Notes: a model not told the origin generated them from the letters alone. 23,548 nucleotides of DNA from Prevotella sp. CAG:1058 (GCA_000433175.1 HF986687.1:1-23548); one strand, 5' to 3'. Numbered from the stretch's first letter, positions 1-7,841 are shown. Numbers and translations: made by a program.

Positions 1-60
1 TATGCCGCCTTTTAGCGTGTAAAAGGCATCCTTTTGTATTGCAATAGGATGCAAATTGGA
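1..60. repeat. Palindromic 22-bp-period array A (cut by left edge)
   Basis: This is the first member of a five-copy intergenic family. A clear core AAAAGGCATCCTTTT lies at 21-35. A truncated core ending CTTTT lies at 9-13, exactly 22 bp earlier. A degenerate third unit at 43-57 (AATAG...AAATT) keeps the same 22-bp phase. The array lies just 3' of the hybrid two-component gene and probably continues beyond the left edge. It could act in 3'-end formation of that gene, but other copies lie in promoter-side regions, so this is not assured. Confidence 0.7.
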
Positions 61-92
61 AATATTAGTATCGTTCGTACATTACGGCCCCG

Positions 93-2924
93 TCACCTCA
101 TGTCGCCCGGCGCAGTGCCGAAATGGTCCTTAAAGCACTTCGAGAAGTAAGACGGCGACGAGAAACCCACCTCGTAAGATATTTCAGACACGGTCATGTT
201 GGTTGTCTTCAGCAAATGCTCGGCACGCTTAAGCCTCGTCACACGTATCAGCTCGACCGGCGACGAGCCCGTAAGCTGCTTCACCTTGCGGTACATCTGC
301 ACACGGCTTAGGTTGAGCGCGGCACTCACAGTCTCGACAGTCAGGTTAGAGTCGGCAAGGTATTCCTCAACCACACGACGGAAGTCATCCATGAAACGGC
401 TGTCCACGTCGCCGCACTCTTTCTGCACATTATCGGCCACAACGCCGTACACATACTTAAGCCTCTTACGGTTTTCGAGCAGGTTGCGCACGCGCGACAC
501 CAGCACCTTGCTGCTGAACGGCTTCGTTATATATGCGTCCGCGCCACAGTCGTAGCCCTCGGCACGTTGCTCGGCAAAGGCCTGCGATGTCAGCAGGATA
601 ACAGGCACGTGGCTCGTAGCAGTGGCCTCCTTTACACGCCGGCACATCTCAAGGCCGTCCATGACAGGCATCAGCACGTCGCAGATTATAACGTCAGGCA
701 CATTCTTAAGTGCAATATCAAGCCCCTCCTTGCCATTTCCCGCCAGAATGACGTCATATTCGCCATGCAAAATCGAGGCCACATACTGCCTTACCTCTAT
801 ATTGTCGTCGACTATGAGCACCAGCAGGCGCGAGTCTGAAGGCACCACGCCGCCATTGGCGTCACCGGCTGCGGTTCCGGCAGCGTCTTGTCGGCCGTCA
901 TGTCCACCGTCGGCCACACCTTCGCCACCGCCGTCCTTGCCGGCGACAGGCAACTGCACGGCATGGAAGCCATTGCCACTGCCGGCGCCAGGCTGCTGCT
1001 GCGACGGCTTCGGCGCAGCAGCGTCACAGTTAAGCGGCAATCTTACAACAAATTCGGAGCCCTTGCCCTCGACGCTGTCTACCGACACGTTGCCACCGTG
1101 GAGTTCCACAAAGGCCTTCACAACGGCCAGCCCCACACCGGTGCCGCCACTGTTGTTTTCCACCCGGTAAAACTTATCGAATATCTTGCCAACGCTGTCC
1201 TTCGACATGCCTATGCCCGTATCGGCCACGGATATCTCGGCATAGCCACCATTTCCGGCCACCTTCACAGTTATGCAACCACCCTGCCTGTTATACTTAA
1301 GCGCGTTGCTTATCAGGTTGTAACAGATGCGTTCCACCTTGTTATAGTCGGCCTTGATGTTCAGGCACACGCCGGCGTCTATGCTTATCGCCACCTTGTG
1401 CGCGGCAGCGAGCGACTTGAAGTCGTCCACCCACATCCTTATGCTGTCGCAGAGGTTAAACTCGGTCTGCGCCAGCGTCATCTTACCGTCCTGTATCTTA
1501 CGCAGGTCTAGTATCTCACTGACAAGATTAAGCAGCGTGGCGGCGTTGCGCTTAACCGTCCCCAGCATCTGCCTTTGAGCCGGGGTGATGTTGCCGTCGT
1601 CGAGGATACGATCCACCGGGTCGGCTATCAGCGTCAGCGGGGTGCGCAGGTCGTGGCTTATGTCGGTGAAGAAAGCCAGCTTGGCGTCAGCCGCCTCGCG
1701 TTCCATGCGCCTTTTCACCATTGCCATGCGGTATGATATGACGAACACCACCAAGACAAGAACCAATATGACAATGCTCAGCATGAAGTAAATCTTCTGG
1801 TGGCTGTACTGCGTGAAGAAGAAGTCCAACTTACCATGGAGTTCCTCGAGCTGCGAACTCATGTGGCTTATCTCCTCCGCCTGCATGAGCATAGTCTCCG
1901 CATTGTCCTTCGTTACGAGGGCCGCCTTCATGTAGTTGTCCTTCTTGTAAGGCCTGCCCTCAAGTATGTTGAGCGCCAACTGTATGACGAGGTCGCCGCG
2001 CGTAGGGTATATGTACGAGGCGTCGAGCACACCGTCGCGCACAAGGCGTATGCCTCCGTCCTTGCCGGGCAGCGCGTCTATGCCCACGAACTTTATCTTA
2101 TCACCTAACCCGAGGCGGCGTGCCACCTGCCATGCGCCGAACGCCATGCGGTCGTTATGGGCGAACACATAGTCAGGACGCACGCCTCCGGCAAACACGC
2201 CCTCGGCTATACGCCGTCCGCTTTCCTGCTGCCATGTGCCGCTCTGGCTTGCAACAAGCCTTATGCCGGGATACTTCGACAGGGCTTCGATAAAACCTTT
2301 GTGGCGCTCAATGGCCGGCGACGAGCCTTCAAGACCCATTATCTCAGCCACCGTGCCCTTGCCTCCGAGCTTGGATGCGATGTATTCTCCGATGGTACGC
2401 CCTATCTTTACGTTGTCACCCCCGATAAAGGCTGTGTACTTGCTGTCGCCCGCCCTGCGGTCGAAAAATATCACGGGAATGCCTTTACCGTAAGCCTTAG
2501 CTATGGGCTTGGTAACGGAATTCACCTGGTTAGGTGCAACAATGAGTATGTCTACACCGTCGTCTACAAAGCGGTTTATCTGCTCTGCCTGCTTCTCGTC
2601 CTCGTCATCTGCCGACTTGATGCTTAACTCCACGTTTTCGTGGACGTACACCGCATCGCGCAGTTCGTTGTTAAGCTTGTTGCGCCAGATGTCCTCACTG
2701 CACTGCGACACGCCTATTACGTAACGTTTCTTACCACTTGAGCATGACGAGAAACAAACCGACAGACAGAATAAAGACAACAAGACGAGAACATCAAACA
2801 CGCAGGAAGGACGGCAGGACGACGCATGGCGCGTCTTGCTGAAAGTTCGCCTTGCAGCCGTAAGCGCATTGACGGACGAATATAAGCCCGCAAGCGCCCC
2901 ACCAATCATTCTCATTCCAAACAT
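93..2924 (-). CDS. Hybrid two-component system regulator with periplasmic sugar-binding sensor
   Basis: This is a one-protein signalling system: it senses a sugar in the periplasm, phosphorelays through kinase and receiver domains, and binds DNA. Visible domains in order are a hydrophobic signal around residues 44-60 followed by Cys61 (FSSC); a type I periplasmic-binding-protein domain of the ribose/LacI kind, about 67-345; a membrane segment about 379-399; HisKA with SHDLRTP (His424); HATPase with N box (NLISNALKY), DTGIGM at 568-573 and GGTGVGLA at 593-600; a Gly/Ala-rich linker about 634-697; a receiver with DD706-707, phospho-Asp749 and Lys801; and an AraC domain about 858-943 with two helix-turn-helices. 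The sensor type matches the fructose-responsive BT1754 of Bacteroides thetaiotaomicron, and fructan genes lie at the other end of the window. The first ATG leaves a 43-residue preface before the signal; a GTG at 2801 is an alternative start. cysS lies 36 bp upstream. Confidence 0.93.
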   Translation of the reverse strand: MFGMRMIGGALAGLYSSVNALTAARRTFSKTRHASSCRPSCVFDVLVLLSLFCLSVCFSSCSSGKKRYVIGVSQCSEDIWRNKLNNELRDAVYVHENVELSIKSADDEDEKQAEQINRFVDDGVDILIVAPNQVNSVTKPIAKAYGKGIPVIFFDRRAGDSKYTAFIGGDNVKIGRTIGEYIASKLGGKGTVAEIMGLEGSSPAIERHKGFIEALSKYPGIRLVASQSGTWQQESGRRIAEGVFAGGVRPDYVFAHNDRMAFGAWQVARRLGLGDKIKFVGIDALPGKDGGIRLVRDGVLDASYIYPTRGDLVIQLALNILEGRPYKKDNYMKAALVTKDNAETMLMQAEEISHMSSQLEELHGKLDFFFTQYSHQKIYFMLSIVILVLVLVVFVISYRMAMVKRRMEREAADAKLAFFTDISHDLRTPLTLIADPVDRILDDGNITPAQRQMLGTVKRNAATLLNLVSEILDLRKIQDGKMTLAQTEFNLCDSIRMWVDDFKSLAAAHKVAISIDAGVCLNIKADYNKVERICYNLISNALKYNRQGGCITVKVAGNGGYAEISVADTGIGMSKDSVGKIFDKFYRVENNSGGTGVGLAVVKAFVELHGGNVSVDSVEGKGSEFVVRLPLNCDAAAPKPSQQQPGAGSGNGFHAVQLPVAGKDGGGEGVADGGHDGRQDAAGTAAGDANGGVVPSDSRLLVLIVDDNIEVRQYVASILHGEYDVILAGNGKEGLDIALKNVPDVIICDVLMPVMDGLEMCRRVKEATATSHVPVILLTSQAFAEQRAEGYDCGADAYITKPFSSKVLVSRVRNLLENRKRLKYVYGVVADNVQKECGDVDSRFMDDFRRVVEEYLADSNLTVETVSAALNLSRVQMYRKVKQLTGSSPVELIRVTRLKRAEHLLKTTNMTVSEISYEVGFSSPSYFSKCFKDHFGTAPGDMR

Positions 2925-2960
2925 CTGTTCCCGTCTTATTATAAAACCGTCGGCCCTGTG

Positions 2961-4451
2961 TCAGGCGTCAAGCCTCCACACGCTGCCGTCCTTTGTGTCG
3001 TTAACCTCGAAGCCGGCTGCAGCCAGTTCGTCGCGTATACGGTCGCTCGTGGCCCAGTCCTTGGCGGCCTTGGCCTTGGCGCGGAGGTCGAGCACCATGT
3101 CGACTACCTTGCCGAAGGCTTCCTCACGCTTCTTGCTTCCGCCGCTTTCAGCCTCTTTCAGGCCGAGGATGTCGAACGCGAAGAGGCGCATAGCACCATC
3201 GAGTTCTTCAAGGTCGGCTGCCGATATGGCGCCCTTATGGTCGAGTATTATGTTTATTACGTGGCAAGCCTCGAACAGAAGGCTTATCACCACGGGTGTC
3301 TGCATGTCGTCGTTCATGGCGTCGTAGCACTTCTGGCGCAGCGAGCCTACAAACTCCTTCACCTGTGCGTCGCTTTCTGCGGACGGCTTGATGCGCTTCA
3401 GGTCGGCCAGTCCGGTCAGCAGGCGTGCCATTCCCTTCTCGCTTGCCTGCAAGGCTTCGTCAGAGAAGTCGACCGTGCCGCGGTAGTGGGCGGAGAGTAT
3501 GAAGAAGCGTATCGTCATGGGCGAGTACGCCTTTGACAGCAGCTTGTGTTCGCCCGTGAAGAACTGTTCGAGCGTAATGAAGTTGCCGAGGCTCTTGCCC
3601 ATCTTCTGTCCGTTGATGGTTATCATGTTGTTGTGCATCCAGTACTTCACCATCTGGCTGCCCTGCGATGCCACGGCCTGAGCTATCTCGCACTCGTGAT
3701 GCGGGAACACGAGGTCCATGCCGCCGCCGTGTATGTCGAAATGCTCGCCCAGATACTTCCTGCCCATGGCCGTACACTCGCAGTGCCAACCGGGGAATCC
3801 GTCGCTCCAGGGGCTCGGCCAGCGCATGATGTGCTCGGGCTGCGCCTTCTTCCACAGGGCGAAGTCGGCCTGGTTGCGCTTCTCTCCCACTCCGTCGAGC
3901 TGGCGGCTGGCGTCTTTCACATCGTCAAGATTGCGGCCTGACAGTATGCCGTAATGGTATTTCTCGTTATACTTCGCAGTGTCGAAGTAAATGCTTCCGT
4001 TGCTCTCGTAGGCGAAACCGTTGTCGAGTATCTGCCTTACCAGCTCCTCCTGCTCGATGATATGGCCCGTGGCATGCGGCTCTATGCTCGGCGGCAGCAC
4101 GTTGAGCGCCGCCATGGCATCGTGGTAACGGTTGGTGTAATACTGCGCTATCTCCATAGGCTCAAGCTGTTCGAGGCGCGCCTTCTTGGCTATCTTGTCC
4201 TCGCCTTCGTCGGCATCGTGCTCAAGATGGCCCACGTCCGTGATGTTGCGCACGTACCTCACCTTGTATCCGAGATGCTTCAAGTAACGGAAAAGTATGT
4301 CGAAAGTTATGGCCGGGCGGGCATGTCCCAGGTGCGGGTCGCCGTAGACGGTAGGTCCGCAAACATACATGCCGACGTTAGGGGCATGCAGTGGTTCAAA
4401 CCGCTCTTTGCTTCGTGTAAGCGTATTGTAAATCAAGAATTTCTGTTCCAT
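2961..4451 (-). CDS. cysS: Cysteine--tRNA ligase
   Basis: This cytoplasmic class I aminoacyl-tRNA synthetase charges tRNA-Cys with cysteine using ATP. The protein is 496 residues, normal for the family. Cys31 starts CGPTVYG, and the HIGH signature appears as HLGH at 40-43. [10 protein letters not shown] at 221-230 supplies Cys226, and PHHECE supplies His251 and Glu255, which with Cys31 form the expected zinc site. The KMSKS loop is KMGKS at 283-287. The helical anticodon-binding region follows, and the C-terminus DGSVWRLDA is typical. A good Bacteroidetes promoter lies just upstream (4477-4507). The hybrid regulator starts 36 bp after its stop, so read-through into that gene is possible. It is a housekeeping gene with no visible oddity. 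Confidence 0.98.
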   Translation of the reverse strand: MEQKFLIYNTLTRSKERFEPLHAPNVGMYVCGPTVYGDPHLGHARPAITFDILFRYLKHLGYKVRYVRNITDVGHLEHDADEGEDKIAKKARLEQLEPMEIAQYYTNRYHDAMAALNVLPPSIEPHATGHIIEQEELVRQILDNGFAYESNGSIYFDTAKYNEKYHYGILSGRNLDDVKDASRQLDGVGEKRNQADFALWKKAQPEHIMRWPSPWSDGFPGWHCECTAMGRKYLGEHFDIHGGGMDLVFPHHECEIAQAVASQGSQMVKYWMHNNMITINGQKMGKSLGNFITLEQFFTGEHKLLSKAYSPMTIRFFILSAHYRGTVDFSDEALQASEKGMARLLTGLADLKRIKPSAESDAQVKEFVGSLRQKCYDAMNDDMQTPVVISLLFEACHVINIILDHKGAISAADLEELDGAMRLFAFDILGLKEAESGGSKKREEAFGKVVDMVLDLRAKAKAAKDWATSDRIRDELAAAGFEVNDTKDGSVWRLDA

Positions 4452-4476
4452 GTTCCTTTGATATTTATTCCAATTG

Positions 4477-4507
4477 CAAAGTTAGTGCAAATCGAGCTAA
4501 ATGCAAA
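4477..4507 (-). promoter_or_regulatory. cysS promoter, Bacteroidetes sigma type
   Basis: On the minus strand a -33 TTTG (4504-4507) is followed after exactly 19 bp by TAACTTTG (4477-4484). This is a perfect match to the Bacteroidetes TTTG-N19-TAnnTTTG promoter. Transcription would begin around 4470, giving a short leader of about 20 nt before the cysS ATG at 4451. Confidence 0.8.
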
Positions 4508-4616
4508 ATAAAAAGGGAGTGAAACGAACTTTTATTTTCATGTTTACCAAAGACTGCAAGGACGAGAACAAGAGAAAAACTGACATGAAACGAAAATGCG
4601 TATCAAAAATTACAGT

Positions 4617-4722
4617 CTTGCCAAAGGTGGCATATTACGTTGCAAAAGACGGCATATTGCACGATGAAAGGTGACCTTTTACAATGCAAAAGGCAACATA
4701 TTGCACGGTAACAGGTAACAAC
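4617..4722. repeat. Palindromic 22-bp-period array B
   Basis: Five units lie between the divergent cysS and lipoprotein genes. Unit starts (AAAGG, AAAAG or CAGG) fall at about 4623, 4644, 4667, 4688 and 4711, so spacing alternates 21, 23, 21, 23 bp. One unit is a near-perfect palindrome (AAAGGTGACCTTT, 4667-4679). Two others end in CATATT instead of CTTTT, a variant also seen in array D. Because both neighbouring genes read away from this region, a terminator role is unlikely for this copy. Confidence 0.75.
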
Positions 4723-4877
4723 CTGACTGACAACACATTAGCCAAATATCAAAAAAACCGGGGCATACAGGCGTATATGAGGTTTCAGACCACAACACGC
4801 CGAAAATTCAGCAACACATCAGTAATGCATATTCAAACATCCGTAAAATATCCACACCGGAATAGTCCTGAATGCCT

Positions 4878-4885
4878 TAACTTTG
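4878..4885 (+). promoter_or_regulatory. Putative -7 element for the lipoprotein gene
   Basis: TAACTTTG at 4878-4885 matches the Bacteroidetes -7 consensus TAnnTTTG. It lies 46 bp before the lipoprotein ATG at 4932. No good TTTG was found at the expected -33 position (4855-4858 reads CACC), so this is a partial match only. Confidence 0.5.
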
Positions 4886-4931
4886 CAACGGGACAAGTAA
4901 ATACCACTATAACGACCTAACACGCAACGGA

Positions 4932-5468
4932 ATGAAAGCAGCAATAATATCGACGGCGATGCTGATGTTCTTCGCCACGACGGCCGTCTCGTGCGGCAAC
5001 GATGACTACGACAGTTACACAGGACAGAACGTAGTAAATGGAACTGATAACGGCGAGAGTGAAAACGACAGCACACAACAAAGCAACAACAACGGACAAA
5101 ACGAAGAAGAAATGACACGGAAAATCACAATCAGCGCGGGCGGGGCAAACTTTACCGCCACACTTGCAGACAACAGAACGGCACAAGCATTCGCAAGCAT
5201 GCTTCCGCTGACGCTCGACATGAACGAACTTAACGGCAACGAAAAGTACTTTTACCTTGACAGCAGCCTGCCAGCCGACAGCAACAACCCGGGAACCATC
5301 AACGCAGGCGACATCATGCTCTACGGCTCGGACTGCCTCGTGCTGTTCTACAAGACGTTCAGCACATCATACAGCTACACAAGGATAGGCTCGGTAGACA
5401 ATCCGCAACAACTGGCAGAGGCCTTGGGCAGAGGCAACGTTAAGGTGACTTTCAGCGCGGCTGAATAA
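4932..5468 (+). CDS. Cyclophilin-like domain lipoprotein
   Basis: This 178-residue secreted protein has a signal peptide ending in AVSC, so Cys21 is the likely lipidation site. Residues about 22-60 form a low-complexity Asn/Asp/Gln/Glu-rich spacer. From about 62 the sequence (ITISAGGANFTATLADN, LPLTLDMNELNGNEKYFYL, GDIMLYGSDCLVLFY, RIGSVDNPQQL) resembles the bacterial cyclophilin-like family often annotated as cyclophilin-like fold proteins. Family assignment is from recalled motifs, not a search. The spacer suggests a tethered surface or periplasmic domain. Isomerase activity is not established for this group, and a ligand- or flavin-binding role is equally possible. It stands alone with its own -7 element and a strong terminator 46 bp after its stop. 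Confidence 0.75.
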   Translation: MKAAIISTAMLMFFATTAVSCGNDDYDSYTGQNVVNGTDNGESENDSTQQSNNNGQNEEEMTRKITISAGGANFTATLADNRTAQAFASMLPLTLDMNELNGNEKYFYLDSSLPADSNNPGTINAGDIMLYGSDCLVLFYKTFSTSYSYTRIGSVDNPQQLAEALGRGNVKVTFSAAE

Positions 5469-5514
5469 GAACAGCTTCATAATATCAAAGGTTTTTTAGG
5501 TCTGAAATGTAAGG

Positions 5515-5560
5515 AACGGAGACCGCCGACAACTTGGCCGGTCTCCGTTACGCTCTTTTT
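5515..5560 (+). terminator. Rho-independent terminator of the lipoprotein gene
   Basis: A perfect 10-bp stem AACGGAGACC (5515-5524) / GGTCTCCGTT (5540-5549) with a 15-nt loop is followed by ACGCTCTTTTT. It closes the lipoprotein transcript and separates it from the convergent DUF5024 gene. Confidence 0.85.
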
Positions 5561-5633
5561 ATATAAAGAAAAAACGCTATCCTTACTGGCAATCACAACA
5601 AAATTAAGAGAGAATCATTATAGCCTCAACGGC

Positions 5634-6044
5634 TTATCTGTAATTAATCACTATTGTAACCTTTACCTCCTCGAACTTCGTATTGCTCCGTCCGGGCCTA
5701 TATGGGTCTGAACACGCCAACACATATATGCGGCTCTGGTTTTGTTTTCCGACCGTAAGAACCATCTTGTAAGAATCAGGAGAGTATTTTTCAGTAAAGT
5801 TTCCTGTTCTTGACTCTCGCTTGAAAGCTGAGATAAACTTGCCTGCATCAGCATTTTCCAAACTCAACACGTTGATGACATTCCTTACTTTAAGCGTGTT
5901 CGGATCACGATCCACCACCGAGGTGTAGCTGCTAGTCCCTGCTGCCGAATATTCATCAACAAGCTTGTCTATCGAATTCTGTGCCATGACATTAGTCATA
6001 AAGCATATCAGAAATACTGCGATTATAACAATTCTGCGTTTCAT
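5634..6044 (-). CDS. DUF5024-type secreted protein
   Basis: This 136-residue protein has a clear signal peptide (MKRRIVIIAVFLICFMTNVMA, cleavage after Ala21). The mature part begins QNSIDKLVDEYS and carries SSYTSVVDRDPNTLKVRNVI and a beta-rich end with VKVTIVINYR. This matches my memory of the Bacteroidetes DUF5024 family, which has no known function. It is the last gene of a likely operon: its ATG is only 12 bp after the stop of the anti-sigma-like gene. That placement suggests a periplasmic effector or signal for the sigma/anti-sigma pair (inference). Base composition is lower in GC than the neighbouring metabolic genes. Confidence 0.7.
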   Translation of the reverse strand: MKRRIVIIAVFLICFMTNVMAQNSIDKLVDEYSAAGTSSYTSVVDRDPNTLKVRNVINVLSLENADAGKFISAFKRESRTGNFTEKYSPDSYKMVLTVGKQNQSRIYVLACSDPYRPGRSNTKFEEVKVTIVINYR

Positions 6045-6056
6045 ATGTTTAACAAA

Positions 6057-6572
6057 TCATTCATTCAACATTTCTTCTATCTGTCTGCGCATCTCAGGAT
6101 CATCTATTCCTTCAAGCACTTCCTTCTTCGCATTTTTTGCAACTTCCGCTTCATTGACCTGTGCCTCTATACGTTTGGCATCTTCAATAGTACTCTCTAT
6201 GTTGCTGCGGATGCGGCTCAGGTCATCTATGCGCTTACCGTTTTCAATGACATAGCTTCCGCCATATAAGCGTGCGAGCATACGTTCTTCATGATAATCA
6301 GAGTAAAACGTGATACCGGCAAGCAGCATCAACACAACAGCCGTAGCCCTTACGGCACGACGGAATACGGATACAATCTGTGCCTTGCGCTCATTGTCGG
6401 ACGGCAGTGAGCCGAAAGCTGCGAACATCGGGCAGTAACGCCTCAACTGCTCGGGCAGGTCGCTGCGGCCGAACTGTCTGTAAAGCCACTTCTCCTCGGC
6501 AAGCGTCGTCTCGCCGTCGAAAAACTTTTCGATGAGCCTTTCGGCCCGTTCTATGTCTTTAGTCCTCATCAT
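6057..6572 (-). CDS. Membrane anti-sigma-like protein
   Basis: This 171-residue single-pass protein is encoded directly after an ECF sigma gene, overlapping it by 14 bp. That overlap suggests translational coupling and a fixed stoichiometry. The N-terminal cytoplasmic part (IERAERLIEKFFDGETTLAEEKWLYRQF, split here as two segments: IERAERLIEKFF and DGETTLAEEKWLYRQF) resembles the start of many Bacteroidetes anti-sigma proteins. A hydrophobic segment spans about 75-90 (RATAVVLMLLAGITFY). The rest is a charged, helical periplasmic tail (117-170) with coiled-coil character. No zinc-binding HxxxCxxC motif is present. The role is inferred from gene order and the N-terminal motif rather than from a recognised domain. 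Confidence 0.7.
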   Translation of the reverse strand: MMRTKDIERAERLIEKFFDGETTLAEEKWLYRQFGRSDLPEQLRRYCPMFAAFGSLPSDNERKAQIVSVFRRAVRATAVVLMLLAGITFYSDYHEERMLARLYGGSYVIENGKRIDDLSRIRSNIESTIEDAKRIEAQVNEAEVAKNAKKEVLEGIDDPEMRRQIEEMLNE

Positions 6573-7044
6573 CTTTATCGTTAAGAAAATGTTTCCTCAC
6601 TGCAATACGCGCTCTGCTGAGCATCTTCCGCACCGATTCCTCGCTGCTGCCGGTAAGGCGCGCAATCTCTGAAAACTCCATTCCGTCGATATGGCGCAGG
6701 CGTAGCACCACCTGCTGGGCAGCCGGAAGGGTGTCGATAATGTCCATCATACGGTCTGAAACAGTACCGTAAACACTGCTGACGGAAGGCGCAGCCAGAG
6801 CCACATTATCCACACTGACCGTAGGATGGCGACGGCGTATACGGTCAATACTGAGGTTGCGCACAAGCACTTTTGCCAAAGGGGCCAACGGCGAGCGCAA
6901 GGTACCGACCATATCGCACAGCTTCTCGAAAGCATCCTGCACTATGTCCTCTGCATCTTCGGCACAGCCGAGATAGCCGCGGGCCATCTGCAAAAGCATA
7001 GGGCGCATGGTTTCTGTCTCACGTTCAAAGTCCCTTACGGTCAT
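6559..7044 (-). CDS. ECF-type RNA polymerase sigma factor
   Basis: This 161-residue protein directs RNA polymerase to a small regulon. Region 2 is visible at 13-45 (MRPMLLQMARGYLGCAEDAE then DIVQDAFEKL), with the typical AEDIVQDAF core. Region 4 follows at about 104-155 (DTLPAAQQVVLRLRHIDGM, EFSEIARLTGSSEESVRKML) with a recognition helix ending SRARIAVRKHF. It leads an operon with an overlapping anti-sigma-like gene and a DUF5024 gene. A 28-codon reading frame ends 3 bp before its ATG. No consensus housekeeping promoter was seen directly upstream, which would fit either self-activation or read-through from the DUF2807 gene. Confidence 0.92.
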   Translation of the reverse strand: MTVRDFERETETMRPMLLQMARGYLGCAEDAEDIVQDAFEKLCDMVGTLRSPLAPLAKVLVRNLSIDRIRRRHPTVSVDNVALAAPSVSSVYGTVSDRMMDIIDTLPAAQQVVLRLRHIDGMEFSEIARLTGSSEESVRKMLSRARIAVRKHFLNDKDDED

Positions 7045-7047
7045 ATA

Positions 7048-7134
7048 TCAGATTTTATTCAACTTGTCTGTATCTATCTTGCCCTTCGCGGAGGTCTGCA
7101 TATCCTCCACACAGGATGCAAATTCCACTTTCAT
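7048..7134 (-). pseudogene. 28-codon ORF with a KLNKI end, likely remnant of a DUF2807-like tail
   Basis: The frame reads MKVEFASCVEDMQTSAKGK then IDTDKLNKI and stops 3 bp before the sigma factor ATG. Its last seven codons resemble the reading frame that follows the stop codon of the neighbouring DUF2807 gene (KLNKI versus KLNKF, about 16 of 21 nt identical, with most differences in codon third positions). That pattern suggests a shared coding origin. It could be a degraded second copy, or a small leader peptide coupled to sigma translation. It is too short to decide from sequence alone. Confidence 0.35.
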
Positions 7135-7192
7135 ATATGATATGCTTTTACTCCACCAGTGATTGCACACATACCGATATGGCATTTACAAT

Positions 7193-7205
7193 GCGATTAT
7201 ATCGC
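7193..7205. promoter_or_regulatory. Small perfect inverted repeat upstream of the sigma operon
   Basis: GCGAT and ATCGC are separated by TAT. This 13-bp palindrome lies between the DUF2807 gene and the sigma operon. It could be an operator half-site pair or a short RNA hairpin. There is no T-tract next to it, so it is not a terminator of the usual kind. Confidence 0.3.
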
Positions 7206-7211
7206 ACCTGA

Positions 7212-7259
7212 TCAGAATTTGTTGAGCTTGCTCGTGTTCGCCATTGGGCTGCCACCACC
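7212..7259 (-). pseudogene. In-frame continuation of the DUF2807 gene after its stop codon
   Basis: The codons after the TAA at 7262-7260 stay open for 15 residues (GGGSPMANTSKLNKF) before a TGA at 7214-7212. DUF2807 proteins normally run on through more Gly/Ser-rich beta turns to a Lys-containing end, so this looks like the natural C-terminus cut off by a nonsense change. A sequencing error at the TAA is the main alternative. Confidence 0.45.
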
Positions 7260-7793
7260 TTACAGATCAACATTGTCTGTCTCGCCAGAAAACGTCATGT
7301 GCAGGACACCAGACTTGTCAATATAGACCGACTTGCAGTCAAGATTGATATCAAGATTGCCCAAATCGCTACAATCTAGATTCAGACAGGCGCCACTTAA
7401 ATTTATGTTTGAATTTTTATCGTGCGACGGCGAGGTTATGAACAGCTTTAAAGGTTCACTTATATCATTTTTAGCGTTTTTATCACACTTCCTTTTAACA
7501 TCAACATTTACGACTCCATCTTCAACCGTAATGACAGCCATGTCGGATGTATCATTTCCCGCATGCAATACAACTTTATATTTATCGCCCTGAGTATAGT
7601 AGACTTCAACATTGGAATAGCAATTTACACCAAGGAAATCTTTCAAATCGAGAGTCTCCTTTATTACACCATTCTCATTATCAGAAACCGGTGCTGATTT
7701 AGGAAAATAAACCTTTTCCTCAGCTTTGACACTACAAACTGTAAGTGTTAAGAACACGGCTAAAAACGCAAAAGTAAGTCTCTTCATCTTCAT
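7260..7793 (-). CDS. Head GIN (DUF2807)-type secreted protein, possibly C-terminally truncated
   Basis: The protein has 177 residues with a signal peptide (MKMKRLTFAFLAVFLTLTVC then SVKA, cleavage about residue 24). The mature part shows features of the DUF2807/head GIN family: LDLKDFLGVNCYSNVEVYYT, GDKYKVVLHAG, VITVEDGVVNVDV, KLFITSP, then short repeated beta strands (NLSGACLNLDC, LGNLDINLDC, LHMTFSGE). The family is thought to form a beta-helix on the cell surface; its function is unknown. Members are usually somewhat longer, and an in-frame continuation after the stop suggests truncation here. The gene is AT-rich compared with its neighbours. It may be co-transcribed with the sigma operon 200 bp downstream. 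A second ATG two codons in is an alternative start. Confidence 0.72.
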   Translation of the reverse strand: MKMKRLTFAFLAVFLTLTVCSVKAEEKVYFPKSAPVSDNENGVIKETLDLKDFLGVNCYSNVEVYYTQGDKYKVVLHAGNDTSDMAVITVEDGVVNVDVKRKCDKNAKNDISEPLKLFITSPSHDKNSNINLSGACLNLDCSDLGNLDINLDCKSVYIDKSGVLHMTFSGETDNVDL

Positions 7794-7833
7794 AATTATT
7801 CGATTTAAATTGTTTCCTTTTGCTTATACTACG

Positions 7834-7841
7834 CAAAGATA
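7834..7841 (-). promoter_or_regulatory. Putative -7 element of the DUF2807 gene
   Basis: The minus strand reads TATCTTTG, matching TAnnTTTG, 41 bp before the ATG at 7793. The expected -33 position (7861-7864) reads GTTT rather than TTTG, so the upstream half is weak. Confidence 0.5.

Noticed and set aside
622..1170. 182-codon plus-strand frame inside the hybrid regulator
   Set aside because: Low-complexity Pro/Ser-rich complement of the Gly/Ala linker and receiver coding sequence; the minus-strand gene is certain.
4585..4674. 29-residue ORF beginning MKRKCVSKITVL
   Set aside because: More than half of it is array B sequence, so the open frame is likely chance.
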